The translations under genes were made by a program, and so were the position numbers. Shown here in pieces: positions 31,070-39,607 of a stretch of 64,000 nucleotides of DNA. The first letter of the stretch is position 1. Each line of letters begins with the position of its first letter. Below the pieces are notes generated by a model, which was not told the DNA's origin, ran no database searches, and saw nothing but the letters and a program-made list of their open reading frames with translations. Source of the DNA: Brenneria salicis ATCC 15712 = DSM 30166 (lineage in GTDB: Bacteria > Pseudomonadota > Gammaproteobacteria > Enterobacterales > Enterobacteriaceae); the NCBI RefSeq assembly GCF_003315515.1, contig NZ_QNRY01000015.1:1-64000 (forward strand), in the 5' to 3' direction.

Positions 31070-34069
31070 ATGGCGATCTATCATCTTCACGTCAAGGTCA
31101 TCGGCCGCAAGGCCGGAAGCAGTGCGGTGGCGTCCGCCGCCTACCGCTCGGCCTCGCGGATGCGCGACGAGCGCATCGACCGCGTGCAGGATTTTACCAG
31201 CAAGCGCGGCGTCGTCCATTCCCAGGTGCTTCTGCCAGAGAATGCACCGGAGGCATGGAACGACCGCGAACGGCTCTGGAACGATGTGGAGGCGTTCGAG
31301 GTCAGGAAGGATGCCCAGCTTGCCCGCGAGGTGGAGTTCGCCATTCCGCGCGAGATGACACAGGCGCCGGGCATCGAACTCGCCCGCGACTTCGCACAGG
31401 CCGAATTTGTCGATCAGGGCATGATCGCTGATCTCAACGTGCATTGGGACATCGGCGAGGACGGGATGCCAAAGCCCCATGCCCATGTCATGCTCACCAT
31501 GCGCAGTGTGGACGAGAACGGGTTCGGCCAGAAGGTGCGGGACTGGAATGCTACCCAGATGGTCGAGCGCTGGCGGGAACGCTGGGCCGAGCACGTCAAC
31601 GAGCGGCTAGCAGAACTCGACATTGATGCCCGGATCGACCATCGCAGCCTTGAGGCGCAGGGCATCGGGCTGGAGCCGCAAAGCCAGATCGGCGCAACGG
31701 CGCAGCGCATCGAGGGTGAAGGGATCGAAGCTGCCGACCGCGCGGACATGCACAGGGAGATCGCGCGCAACAACGGCGACAGGATCATCGCCGATCCTTC
31801 GGTGGCTCTGGACGCGATCACGCAACAGCAATCGACGTTCACGCGCCGGGACATGGCGATGTTCGCACACCGGCACAGCGACGGCCTCGACCAGTTCAAC
31901 GAGGTCATGGGCGCGATGCGCAATGCGCCTGATCTGGTGGAATTGGGCAAGGACGGACGCGGCGAGGATCGGTTCACTACGCGCGACATGATCGAGGCCG
32001 AACAGCGGCTTCATCGCGCTGCCGAGATGATGGCGGAACGCGAACGACATGACATGAACGACGCCGAGAGAGAGGCAGCACTTGCGCGCGCCGAACAGCG
32101 CGGCCTTGTCCTGTCCGGTGAGCAGGTGGATGCACTGGCACATGTCACGGACGGGCGAGACCTTGGCATCGTCGTCGGCTATGCCGGGACGGGAAAGAGC
32201 GCCATGCTGGGCGTTGCGCGGGAGGCTTGGGAAGCGGCAGGCTACGAGGTGCGCGGCGTGGCGCTGTCCGGCATAGCCGCCGAGAATCTGGAAAGCGGAT
32301 CGGGCATCGCGTCCCGCACCATCGCCAGCATGGAGCATGGTTGGGCGCAGGGCCGCGATATGCTCACATCCAGCGATGTTCTGGTTATTGACGAGGCGGG
32401 CATGGTTGGCACCCGCCAGTTGGAGCGTGTGCTGTCCCATGCCGCCGACGCCGGAGCCAAGGTCGTGCTGGTCGGCGATCCGCAGCAGTTGCAATCCATC
32501 GAGGCGGGTGCGGCCTTCCGATCTAGCCACGAGCGTCATGGCGGCGTGGAAATCCATGAAGTGCGCCGCCAGCGTGAGGACTGGCAGCGTGACGCCACCC
32601 GCGACTTGGCGACCGGCAGAACCGGCGATGCGATCAGCGCCTATGACCGTCACGGCATGGTGCATTCCGCTGAAACACGCGAGCAGGCGCGCGGCGATCT
32701 GATCGAGAATTGGGATCGCGACCGGCAGGCAGCACCGGACAGCAGTCGCATCATCCTCACCCACACCAATGCCGAGGTGCGAGAACTCAACGAGGCGGCG
32801 CGCGAGCGGATGCGGGAGGCGGGCGATCTGGGCGAGGACGTGCGCGTGACGGTCGAGCGGGGCGCACGCAGCTTCGCCAGCGGGGATCGCGTCATGTTCC
32901 TGCAAAACGAGCGCGGGCTGGGCGTAAAGAACGGCACGCTCGGCACCATCGAGGAAGTCAGCACGCAGAGCATGACGGTGCGCACCGATGACGGGCGCGG
33001 CGTCAGCTTCGATTTGAAGGATTACGACCGCATCGACCACGGTTATGCCGCGACCATCCACAAGGCGCAGGGCATGACCGTAGACCGGACGCATATGCTG
33101 GCAACGCCCGGCATGGACGCCCACGGCAGCTATGTGGCTCTGTCGCGTCACCGCGACGGCATGGACCTGCATTACGGTCGCGACGACTTCGCCAGTCAGG
33201 ACAAGCTCATCAACACCCTGTCGCGCGACCGGGCCAAGGACATGGCGACCGACTACGAGCAGATCGACCCGGCACAGGACTACGCGGCGCGGCGCGGCAT
33301 CACCTTCCGCGCCCGTGTCGCCGAGATCATGCGCAAGCTGGTGCCCGAACGACTGCGCGATGCCGTCGATGGCATGCTGGACGGATTGCGCCAGCCCGGC
33401 GACGGTGCGCCTGGTGCCGACGCCGCGCGGCAGCGGGAAAGGGAAAGATCGGTTGCGGACGGTGTGCAGCGCGAAGCCGCAGCACCGGCAGGCGATGCGG
33501 CCGAGGACCGGGAGAACGCCTTGCGCCGCGCCCGCAGGCAGGCGCTCATCCGTCACGCCCGCGCCTCCGATGCCATCCTTGAAGCCAAGCATCATGGCCT
33601 TGCGCCTTCCGACAAACAGCGGCGCGAGCTTGGCGCGGCAAGACGTGCATTCGCTGAAGTGCGGCCCAACGGCTGGCAGGACGCCGAAGCCGCCTACAGC
33701 AAGGACAACAGCCTTGCCCGCGAGGCGGCAACGGGCGATTCCGGACGCGCTATCCGCGCGCTCCGGCGCGAAACCGAAATCCGCACCGAACCCCAGCGCC
33801 GTGCGGATCGCTTCGTGGAGCGCTGGCAGGAACTCAAGGAGACCGGCCAGCGCCAGTATGAGGCGGGCAACATCTCCGGCTACAGGTCCACGAAATCCGT
33901 CATGGGCGACATGGCGAAAAGCCTGCAACGCGATCCGCAACTGGAATCGCTGCTCGCCAATCGCAAGGCCGAACTCGGCATCCAGATCGAATCAGGCCGC
34001 CGGCTGGGTCAGGAACTCGCCTTCACCCACGGCATCGACCTCGGCAGGGGTCGGGGGCTTGGACTGTAG
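31070..34069 (+). CDS. traA: Ti-type relaxase/helicase TraA (MobA/MobL plus helicase)
   Basis: A 999-residue conjugative relaxase of the Ti TraA type that nicks at oriT and unwinds the strand. The N-terminal MobA/MobL domain starts MAIYHLHVKVIGRKAG, has AYRSAS with a likely catalytic tyrosine, and the metal-binding PHAHVMLTMR near 137. The TraI-like helicase follows with Walker A GYAGTGKSAM near 370, Walker B VIDEAGMVG near 437 and GYAATIHKAQGMT near 657. The basic C-terminal 200 residues are coiled-coil-like. The start at 31070 matches MobA N-termini; a longer in-frame start at 30935 would run through oriT. It gives the inner element its mobilisation function. Confidence 0.9.
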   Translation: MAIYHLHVKVIGRKAGSSAVASAAYRSASRMRDERIDRVQDFTSKRGVVHSQVLLPENAPEAWNDRERLWNDVEAFEVRKDAQLAREVEFAIPREMTQAPGIELARDFAQAEFVDQGMIADLNVHWDIGEDGMPKPHAHVMLTMRSVDENGFGQKVRDWNATQMVERWRERWAEHVNERLAELDIDARIDHRSLEAQGIGLEPQSQIGATAQRIEGEGIEAADRADMHREIARNNGDRIIADPSVALDAITQQQSTFTRRDMAMFAHRHSDGLDQFNEVMGAMRNAPDLVELGKDGRGEDRFTTRDMIEAEQRLHRAAEMMAERERHDMNDAEREAALARAEQRGLVLSGEQVDALAHVTDGRDLGIVVGYAGTGKSAMLGVAREAWEAAGYEVRGVALSGIAAENLESGSGIASRTIASMEHGWAQGRDMLTSSDVLVIDEAGMVGTRQLERVLSHAADAGAKVVLVGDPQQLQSIEAGAAFRSSHERHGGVEIHEVRRQREDWQRDATRDLATGRTGDAISAYDRHGMVHSAETREQARGDLIENWDRDRQAAPDSSRIILTHTNAEVRELNEAARERMREAGDLGEDVRVTVERGARSFASGDRVMFLQNERGLGVKNGTLGTIEEVSTQSMTVRTDDGRGVSFDLKDYDRIDHGYAATIHKAQGMTVDRTHMLATPGMDAHGSYVALSRHRDGMDLHYGRDDFASQDKLINTLSRDRAKDMATDYEQIDPAQDYAARRGITFRARVAEIMRKLVPERLRDAVDGMLDGLRQPGDGAPGADAARQRERERSVADGVQREAAAPAGDAAEDRENALRRARRQALIRHARASDAILEAKHHGLAPSDKQRRELGAARRAFAEVRPNGWQDAEAAYSKDNSLAREAATGDSGRAIRALRRETEIRTEPQRRADRFVERWQELKETGQRQYEAGNISGYRSTKSVMGDMAKSLQRDPQLESLLANRKAELGIQIESGRRLGQELAFTHGIDLGRGRGLGL

Positions 34070-34249
34070 AATTGGCCCGTTTGCTGCCGCCACACCTTGT
34101 CGCACATCACGTTGCAAGTGCTTTTCTATCTGCAACAAAGATATAAGACACGAAAATCCCTGCTTCTCCGCGCCGAACTGATCTGACGGGGATTTTAGAA
34201 GTCATGCGACAACATAGCACTGTGGTTTGATGGCGCGATGCTGATCTCA

Positions 34250-35086
34250 TCATCGCGCCATCAGCGCGAACACGCCCCAACCGAGGTATTCGCGCGTGTA
34301 CGTGGCATAGCGTTTGGGTTCCAAAGTCAGTTGGGCCCGAACGTCTTTCGCGAAGTCGTCGTCGGGGTTCGCTTCGAGCCATCGACGCATGGTGAGCCAC
34401 TTGGCCGCCTCGTACCTGTCCCAGCCGTCTTGGTTCGCCAGAACCATCTCGACAACGTCGTAGTCGAGATTGCCGAAAGACGCGATAAGCTCGGGAAGCA
34501 CCAGAAAATCGGAGACCGAACCGGCAAGGCACCCCTTCGCAACGTCTTCCGTGGGCGGCAACCGCAGCCAATAGGGCTCGCCAATGAGGATAATCCCTCC
34601 GGGGAGAAGACTCTTGGCCAGAAGCTCGATGGTGCCGGCGACTCCCCCACCGATCCACGTAGCGCCGACACAGGCTGCCACTCCAACCTTTTCGTCAGCG
34701 ACATAGCCGGCAGCGTCATCGTGTATGAACTCCACTTGATCGGCGACCCCGAGTTCTTCAGCGCGCAGCTTCGCTTGCTCGGTGAACAACTGGCTCATGT
34801 CGATGCCAGTGCCGCTGATCCCGTAGTCGCATGCCCATGTGCACAGCATCTCGCCCGAACCGCTGCCGAGGTCCAGCACACGGGTCTCCGGTTCCAGCCG
34901 CAAGGCCACGCCGAGCGTGGCAAACTTGTCGGCGGTGAACGGGTTATGGATGCGGTGAGCGCTTTCAGTGATGTTGAAAATCCGTGGAATGTCCAATGTA
35001 GAAACGCCTTTCTTACGTATAGCGAGGGCAGAGTAGATTTTCGCAAAAGTCCCAGAACCTGCAAGAGTCGCGGGCCGGAACGCCAA
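34250..35086 (-). CDS. Class I SAM-dependent methyltransferase
   Basis: A protein of up to 278 residues with the SAM-binding motif RVLDLGSGSGEMLC, the acidic GTGIDMS after strand 2, IHDDAAGY and the post-core LLPGGIILIGEPYW. Substrate unknown; resemblance is to small-molecule or ubiE-like enzymes rather than DNA methylases. The first about 30 residues look poorly conserved and the true start may be a TTG before DIPRIFNITESAHRIHNP. It is cargo between traA (convergent) and the AlpA regulator. Confidence 0.75.
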   Translation of the reverse strand: MAFRPATLAGSGTFAKIYSALAIRKKGVSTLDIPRIFNITESAHRIHNPFTADKFATLGVALRLEPETRVLDLGSGSGEMLCTWACDYGISGTGIDMSQLFTEQAKLRAEELGVADQVEFIHDDAAGYVADEKVGVAACVGATWIGGGVAGTIELLAKSLLPGGIILIGEPYWLRLPPTEDVAKGCLAGSVSDFLVLPELIASFGNLDYDVVEMVLANQDGWDRYEAAKWLTMRRWLEANPDDDFAKDVRAQLTLEPKRYATYTREYLGWGVFALMAR

Positions 35087-35339
35087 GAGGGCACTGCCTC
35101 CCCGTCACGGCGCATCCCCATGACGATGCCAAAACACGGCGCGATCCTCAACCGGAAGCCATCCTAGCAAGTGCAAGCAGGAATACGGTATTCCGGTCGA
35201 ATCATGACGCTGGATCAGCGCTTGACTCGTTTTCATCCATAGCATCGAAGTCACCATGAGCGGAAATCGCGCCGAAGAACCATCCTATTTACCGCCGTTT
35301 CTACGCTATACTACTACGACGCCTAAATATCTGTTGCAA

Positions 35340-35353
35340 AACGATAAATCGTT
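35340..35353. promoter_or_regulatory. Palindrome upstream of the AlpA-like gene
   Basis: AACGATAAATCGTT is a 6+6 inverted repeat with a 2-base centre, 54 bases before the start of the AlpA-like gene. It could be an operator. The rest of the 321-base gap 35087-35407 shows only an AAGGAGG ribosome binding site at about 35393. Confidence 0.35.
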
Positions 35354-35407
35354 GCCTTGTTTGGTCTCTGCAATCGTCAGAAACGACCAGAAGGAGGCAG
35401 CGCGACC

Positions 35408-35626
35408 ATGCGTCAACCAGACCGTATCATCCGCCTTGACACCGTCCGCGCCCGCACCGGCCTGTCCCGGTCCACCATCTATCGCAAGATCGCCGAAGGC
35501 ACGTTCCCGGCCCAACTCAAGATCAGCACCAACGGCGCGGGCTGGCATGAATCCGACATCAACCGCTGGGTCGCCAACCCCGCCGGATGGCGGCCACGCG
35601 GCGAGTTCGACTTCGATGACTTCTGA
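35408..35626 (+). CDS. AlpA-family excisionase-like regulator
   Basis: A 72-residue winged-helix protein starting MRQPDRIIRLDTVRARTGLS, with helix-turn-helix RTGLSRSTIYRKIAEGTFP and the AlpA hallmark WHESDINRWVA. AlpA proteins activate or assist excision of integrated elements. An AAGGAGG sequence lies just upstream. The stop overlaps the next gene. A different AlpA-like gene belongs to the outer element at 47058. Confidence 0.85.
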   Translation: MRQPDRIIRLDTVRARTGLSRSTIYRKIAEGTFPAQLKISTNGAGWHESDINRWVANPAGWRPRGEFDFDDF

Positions 35627-35870
35627 CCACGAGGATGACAAAGGGCAGCGGAGACCGGCGAACGACAACCGCCCGCCCGATGGACAGGATGCCGGGCGCG
35701 AAGCTGATGCGTCGGAGCGACTGGACGCGGTGGTGCTGTCCATCGCCCGCCTGATCGGCAGGCGCATGGCTCGCGAGGACTTCGAGAAGGCCATGCGCGC
35801 AGCCAATGATAACAAGTCCCCGAACACCGGGATCACGAAGGACGACGAGGACGACGAGGCCGAAACGTGA
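35616..35870 (+). CDS. Small hypothetical protein downstream of alpA
   Basis: An 84-residue polar protein (starts MTSDHEDDKGQRRPANDNRP, with central LSIARLIGRRMAREDFEKAM) translationally coupled to the AlpA-like gene by an 11-base overlap. The same kind of small protein with ANDN repeats often follows AlpA-like genes in alphaproteobacterial elements. Function unknown. Confidence 0.6.
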   Translation: MTSDHEDDKGQRRPANDNRPPDGQDAGREADASERLDAVVLSIARLIGRRMAREDFEKAMRAANDNKSPNTGITKDDEDDEAET

Positions 35871-35872
35871 GA

Positions 35873-36124
35873 TCAGCCGGGCAGTTCGTCACCCTTGACC
35901 GGCGGATTGTCCCTTCCGGCGCGGTTGAGAATATCGAGCGCCTTGGGAATATCGGCGCGGGCCGCGCGTTCCTGAAAGTAGCTCTCCGTGCGCAGCGCCG
36001 AGAGTTTTTCCGCGACCGCAACATTGATAAGCTGATTCAGCGCCACGCCCTCGTTTTCCGCGACCTTGCGGGCTTCATCGAGAAGCGAGGGCTGAAGCCT
36101 CAGCGCGAAATTGCTTTTCCTCAT
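35873..36124 (-). CDS. Ribbon-helix-helix antitoxin
   Basis: An 83-residue protein beginning MRKSNFALRLQPSLLDEARK with VAENEGVALNQLINVAVAEK, a typical RHH/CopG dimerisation and DNA-binding fold, followed by a C-terminal tail. The ATG at 36124 overlaps the stop of the PIN gene (ATGA). It is probably the antitoxin neutralising the PIN ribonuclease and repressing the pair. The gene order is toxin first, antitoxin second. Confidence 0.75.
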   Translation of the reverse strand: MRKSNFALRLQPSLLDEARKVAENEGVALNQLINVAVAEKLSALRTESYFQERAARADIPKALDILNRAGRDNPPVKGDELPG

Positions 36125-36549
36125 TTCCTTGCCTCCATCCGTTTCCATGCTTCGCCGGGCGAAACGACATCTATTCCGAACCGGCTCGCAGCCTTGCCGA
36201 AATCGCGGATATTGAACGTCACGATGGCTTGCGCATTGCCGTTCACCGCCGCTTCCAGCACCATATCGTCGTCAGGGTCGCGCACCATCGGCCGCCACAG
36301 GAAGGCGAGGCGCACATGTTCCGTGACGGCGGCCACCGCATCGAGCAACGCATCCACGTCCTCGACCGACAGCCCGGACGCTTCCAGATGTTCGGGTCGC
36401 GTCATGACCGCCTGATACTCGATCATCAGCGGCACGGAGGCCAGCAGCGTGAAACGCCGTTCCAGCGCCGCGACCAGCAGGCGGCGGGACGCTCCCGCAT
36501 CGCTGCGAATGGCGGCGACCATGGTCGCCGTGTCGAGTATCAACCTCAT
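36121..36549 (-). CDS. PIN-domain toxin ribonuclease
   Basis: A 142-residue PIN protein of the 'putative toxin component, PIN family' group. It begins MRLILDTATMVAAIRSDAGA with the first metal-binding Asp, has EYQAVMTRPEH, RDPDDDMVLEAAVNG with the central acidic cluster, and TFNIRDFG at the end. PIN toxins cleave RNA with magnesium. Paired with the RHH antitoxin by an ATGA overlap, it may stabilise the inner element. It diverges from the recombinase gene across 101 bases. Confidence 0.8.
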   Translation of the reverse strand: MRLILDTATMVAAIRSDAGASRRLLVAALERRFTLLASVPLMIEYQAVMTRPEHLEASGLSVEDVDALLDAVAAVTEHVRLAFLWRPMVRDPDDDMVLEAAVNGNAQAIVTFNIRDFGKAASRFGIDVVSPGEAWKRMEARK

Positions 36550-36575
36550 GGAAGATATGATGGGGACTCGCGAAT

Positions 36576-36597
36576 GATATTGCAAGCGATATTGCAA
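36576..36597. promoter_or_regulatory. Tandem direct repeat, candidate RHH operator
   Basis: GATATTGCAA occurs twice, at 36576-36585 and 36588-36597, with a 12-base period, between the divergent PIN/antitoxin and recombinase genes. RHH proteins commonly bind tandem short repeats, so this is a plausible operator that could control both directions. Confidence 0.5.
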
Positions 36598-36650
36598 AAA
36601 GTCGAGAAATTTGCTACTGTCTTGCCATCAAGCAATAGGAGTCCGCCCCC

Positions 36651-38288
36651 ATGTTCCGCATTGCCCTTTACGCCCGCTATTCCTCCGAGAACCAGCGTGA
36701 CGCCTCCATCGAGGACCAGTTGCGCCAGTGCCGCGAGAGGGCGGCGCGCGAGGGCTGGACCGTGGTGGAGACCTATTCCGACCGCGCCATCTCCGGGTCG
36801 TCCATGTTCCGGGCCGGCATCCGGGCGCTTCTGGCCGATGCGCAGGCGGGCCGCTTCGACATGGTGCTGTCCGAAGCGCTGGACCGCATCAGCCGCGATC
36901 AGGAGGATGTGGCCGCCGTGTTCAAGCGCCTGCGCTTCGCGGGCGTTTCCATCGTCACCCTGTCCGAAGGCGAGATCAACGAGCTTCATGTCGGCCTCAA
37001 GGGCACCATGAACGCCCTGTTTATCAAAGACCTCGCCATCAAGACCCATCGCGGCCAGCGCGGGCGCGTGGAGAACGGCAAGGCCGGCAGCGGTCGAGCC
37101 GCTTATGGCTACCGTGTCATCCATCAGCTCGACGCCAATGGCGAGCCGATCAGGGGCGAGCGCGCGATTGTCGAAGAAGAAGCCGGGATCGTGCGCCGCA
37201 TCTTCCGCGAATACGCTTCGGGCAGAAGCCCCAAGGAGATCGCATTCCAGTTGAACCGCGAGGGTGTTCCCGGTCTTCGCAACCGTCCTTGGATCGACGC
37301 CACCATCAGGGGCAATCCTGTTGCCGGAACAGGCATCCTCAACAATGAGCTTTATGCCGGTGTTCTCGCGTGGAACCGGCAGCGCTTTATCAAGAACCCC
37401 GAGACCGGCACTCGCATATCGCGCATCAACCCGGAAAGCGCGTGGATCAGGACCGAGGTTCCGCACTTGAGGATCGTGGACGATGCGCTCTGGCAGGCGG
37501 TGCGCGAGCGCCAGCGCGGCATATCCGCCCTGTTCGGTCCCAACCTCGCCAACACCCGCGAAGGCCGGGCGCAGAAGCTGCATCTGACCAACCGGCCCGT
37601 CACCCTCCTTTCCGGCCTGCTCACCTGCGGCTGCTGTGGTGGCAGGATCAGCATGGTGATGACCGACCGCTATGCCTGCCGCAACCATCTGCGCAAGGGC
37701 ATTTGCGCCAACAGCCGCACCATCCGCCGCGACGTGATCGAGGCGCGCGTTCTGGGTGGCCTGAAAGAAAAGCTGGTGTCGTCCGGGGCGGTCGCGGAGG
37801 CGGTGCGCGCCTACGCCAAGGAAACCAACCGACTGAACCGTGACAGGAGAGCGCAGGCCGAGACGGACCAGAAGGCGCTACAGAAGATCGAGCGCGCTAT
37901 CGTCGGCATCATGGCGGCTATCGAGGACGGTCTGTATCAGCCGTCGATGAAGGCGCGTATGGCCGAGCTTGAGCGGGGTAAGTCAGAAATCATCGCCCGC
38001 ATGGCGGAGGCTCCCGCCGCTATCCCGGACGTGCATCCGAACATTGCCAGCGTCTATCGCCGAAACGTGGAGCGGTTTACCGAAGCCCTCAACTATCCCG
38101 ATGGTGGCCGGGAGGCCGCCGAGACGCTGCGTTCGCTCATCGGCGAGATCGTGCTGACCCCCGGCCCGAAGCGCGGCGAGGTCCATGCCGAGCTACGCGG
38201 CGAGCTTATGGGCATCCTCGCCTTCGCCACGGACCAAAAGACCAAGCAGGCCGTCCGTATTATGCCGCCAGTTGCATCTTGTGGGTGA
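36651..38288 (+). CDS. Inner-element large serine recombinase (integrase)
   Basis: A 545-residue large serine recombinase. The N-terminal resolvase domain has the catalytic serine in ALYARYSSENQRDASIEDQ (Ser11 or Ser12), the recombinase domain includes GRAAYGYRVIHQLD and GTGILNNELYAGVLAWNRQ, and the zinc ribbon is LLTCGCCGGRISM with CRNHLRKGIC. A coiled coil lies near 390-440. The final codons cross the attachment core and the stop TGA (38286-38288) comes from the target gene. In the circular form the frame would extend 13 codons into the left end of the element. This enzyme most likely catalysed insertion into the outer recombinase gene. Confidence 0.92.
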   Translation: MFRIALYARYSSENQRDASIEDQLRQCRERAAREGWTVVETYSDRAISGSSMFRAGIRALLADAQAGRFDMVLSEALDRISRDQEDVAAVFKRLRFAGVSIVTLSEGEINELHVGLKGTMNALFIKDLAIKTHRGQRGRVENGKAGSGRAAYGYRVIHQLDANGEPIRGERAIVEEEAGIVRRIFREYASGRSPKEIAFQLNREGVPGLRNRPWIDATIRGNPVAGTGILNNELYAGVLAWNRQRFIKNPETGTRISRINPESAWIRTEVPHLRIVDDALWQAVRERQRGISALFGPNLANTREGRAQKLHLTNRPVTLLSGLLTCGCCGGRISMVMTDRYACRNHLRKGICANSRTIRRDVIEARVLGGLKEKLVSSGAVAEAVRAYAKETNRLNRDRRAQAETDQKALQKIERAIVGIMAAIEDGLYQPSMKARMAELERGKSEIIARMAEAPAAIPDVHPNIASVYRRNVERFTEALNYPDGGREAAETLRSLIGEIVLTPGPKRGEVHAELRGELMGILAFATDQKTKQAVRIMPPVASCG

Positions 38289-38634
38289 TCGAGACCAGCT
38301 TGACGCCGTTTTTGGCCAGCTTGCGGACGTAGAATTCCAGCTCGAAGTGGTCGCGGAAGAAGCGGCTGAACGAGTGGACGACGACGATATCGAAGGGCGC
38401 GGGCTTGGTGGTGCCGGCCTCGATCAGGCGCTGGAACTCGGGGCGGCGATCGTTGGTGGCGGTCGCGCCCGGTTCCACGAAGGTGTCGATGAGCTGATAG
38501 CCGCGCGACAGGCAGTAGGCCTCACCTTGGCGCTTCTGGTCGGGGATCGAAACGTCATGCTCGGCCTGCCGCGCGGTCGAGACGCGCAGATAGAGAGCGG
38601 CCCGCGTGGCGATGCTGAGTGTTTCAGCGTTCAT
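38260..38634 (-). pseudogene. Outer-element serine recombinase, N-terminal fragment
   Basis: The first 117 codons (38284-38634) encode the resolvase catalytic domain: AALYLRVSTARQAEHDVSIP with catalytic Ser19, FVEPGATATNDRRPEFQRL, VVHSFSRFFRD, and VKLVSIT. After Thr117 the frame enters inner-element DNA and stops at 38260 after seven foreign residues. The remaining 424 codons are at 26306-27580. The start ATG overlaps the stop of the regulator gene at 38631. Without the DNA-binding domains this piece should be inactive alone. Confidence 0.92.
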
Positions 38635-39029
38635 GATCGGTCTCCCACTGCCGTGGCGGTTCGCTTTCGAGATTCTTTCAGCGGCAAGTCCAGCACGACG
38701 CGATCGTGGATCAGCTTCGGTGCCAGCTTTCGCCCGCTTCGCTCCATGCGGATCAGGCCGTAGCCGATCATCGTCTTCAGTGTGCGCGACAGGTTGGACT
38801 TGGCCCGGTCGGTGAGCGCCGCCAGTTCGTCAAGCGAGTCCGGGGCCTGCTCTGCAATGATGCGCAGCATCTCGCGATTGGGAGCCGAAAGAATGCGGGC
38901 AAAGGATTCGGTCGAGGCGAACCAGGTGGTTGGATCGCTTGGCGACGGCTTCTCCTCACCTCGTGCAATTCGCAGTGTGCGGGCTTTCATCTCCTCGGGA
39001 TCGGCGATGCCGACCTTCAGCGTCGTCAT
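38631..39029 (-). CDS. HVO_A0114-type winged-helix regulator
   Basis: A 132-residue protein (start MTTLKVGIADPEEMKARTL) with a MarR/ArsR-like winged helix: LRIIAEQAPDSLDELAALTD, SNLSRTLKTMIGYGLIRMER and the trailing hairpin. Proteins called HVO_A0114-like regulators commonly sit next to integrases of integrative elements. It is coupled by an ATGA overlap to the split recombinase and likely controlled it. An upstream in-frame ATG at 39116 lacks support. Confidence 0.78.
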   Translation of the reverse strand: MTTLKVGIADPEEMKARTLRIARGEEKPSPSDPTTWFASTESFARILSAPNREMLRIIAEQAPDSLDELAALTDRAKSNLSRTLKTMIGYGLIRMERSGRKLAPKLIHDRVVLDLPLKESRKRTATAVGDRS

Positions 39030-39175
39030 GGCGTATTGCCTCCGTCTGGCGCCCGTCAGGCCGGACGAAGGTCTCAGGCGACGGATCGGAAAATCACCGC
39101 CTATAGTTATCATCACAGAGCAACTGATTCAAGTGAAAATATGCCCGGATGGGCATCATACGGGCCGACTGCGGC

Positions 39176-39439
39176 TCATTTGGACGGGCCGAACAGTTCG
39201 TCGAAGATGTCGCCGAACCATGCCTCGAACAAGTCGATCTCGGCCTCCGTCACCGGCACGCGCTCGGGCCAGTCGTCGGTGACGGTCCAGGTCTCGATAT
39301 CGTGTTTGGGGGGTCGGCCGATGCGCGGGGCCGGCGTCTCGATGTCGTCCTGCGGGATATAGTCGTAGAGGTCGTCGGGCAAAGCGCCGGACACGATATG
39401 GAGCCGGCGTTGCGGGCGATCAGCGACGCGCCGGGACAT
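39176..39439 (-). CDS. Hypothetical element protein
   Basis: An 87-residue protein starting MSRRVADRPQRRLHIVSGAL and ending EAWFGDIFDELFGPSK, acidic toward the C-terminus. I do not recognise a family. It lies between the regulator and DUF2274, all leftward, and GC use matches the element. The frame is open 26 codons further upstream, so the start is uncertain. Confidence 0.5.
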   Translation of the reverse strand: MSRRVADRPQRRLHIVSGALPDDLYDYIPQDDIETPAPRIGRPPKHDIETWTVTDDWPERVPVTEAEIDLFEAWFGDIFDELFGPSK

Positions 39440-39607
39440 GGGAATCACGTTCTGTGAGATGACCAACCGTAACGACACTCGATCCTTCGCCCTGATGCCG
39501 CGCAATTCTTCCAGCATCGGCGGATTGCGCGAACTGTGAAGACGGCGCGCTGCGATACGTCGATCGTATTCTGCGATCGGTCCCGCGATGATGGGTGGGC
39601 GTCGGCA

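Larger units (their letters stand above)
27581..38283. mobile_element. Nested mobilisable element, about 10.7 kb, inside the outer integrase gene
   Basis: Bounded by the shared core TG at 27579-27580 and 38282-38283. It encodes its own large serine recombinase at the right end, a relaxase/helicase TraA with TraC and TraD, a candidate oriT, DUF6499/DUF2285, an AlpA-like regulator and cargo (PEBP and AraC genes, a methyltransferase, a PIN toxin-antitoxin). No type IV secretion genes are present, so it would need a helper for transfer. Joining the flanks gives an uninterrupted recombinase frame reading SIT-QEMGDDP. The joined element ends give a dyad-like site, TTGCATCT-TGTGCC-AGATGGCA. Confidence 0.92.

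Noticed and set aside
31607..33940. A 777-codon open frame antisense to traA
   Set aside because: It is a by-product of high-GC codon use in traA. The translated sequence has no recognisable motif and no ribosome binding site of note, while the traA frame has clear relaxase and helicase motifs.
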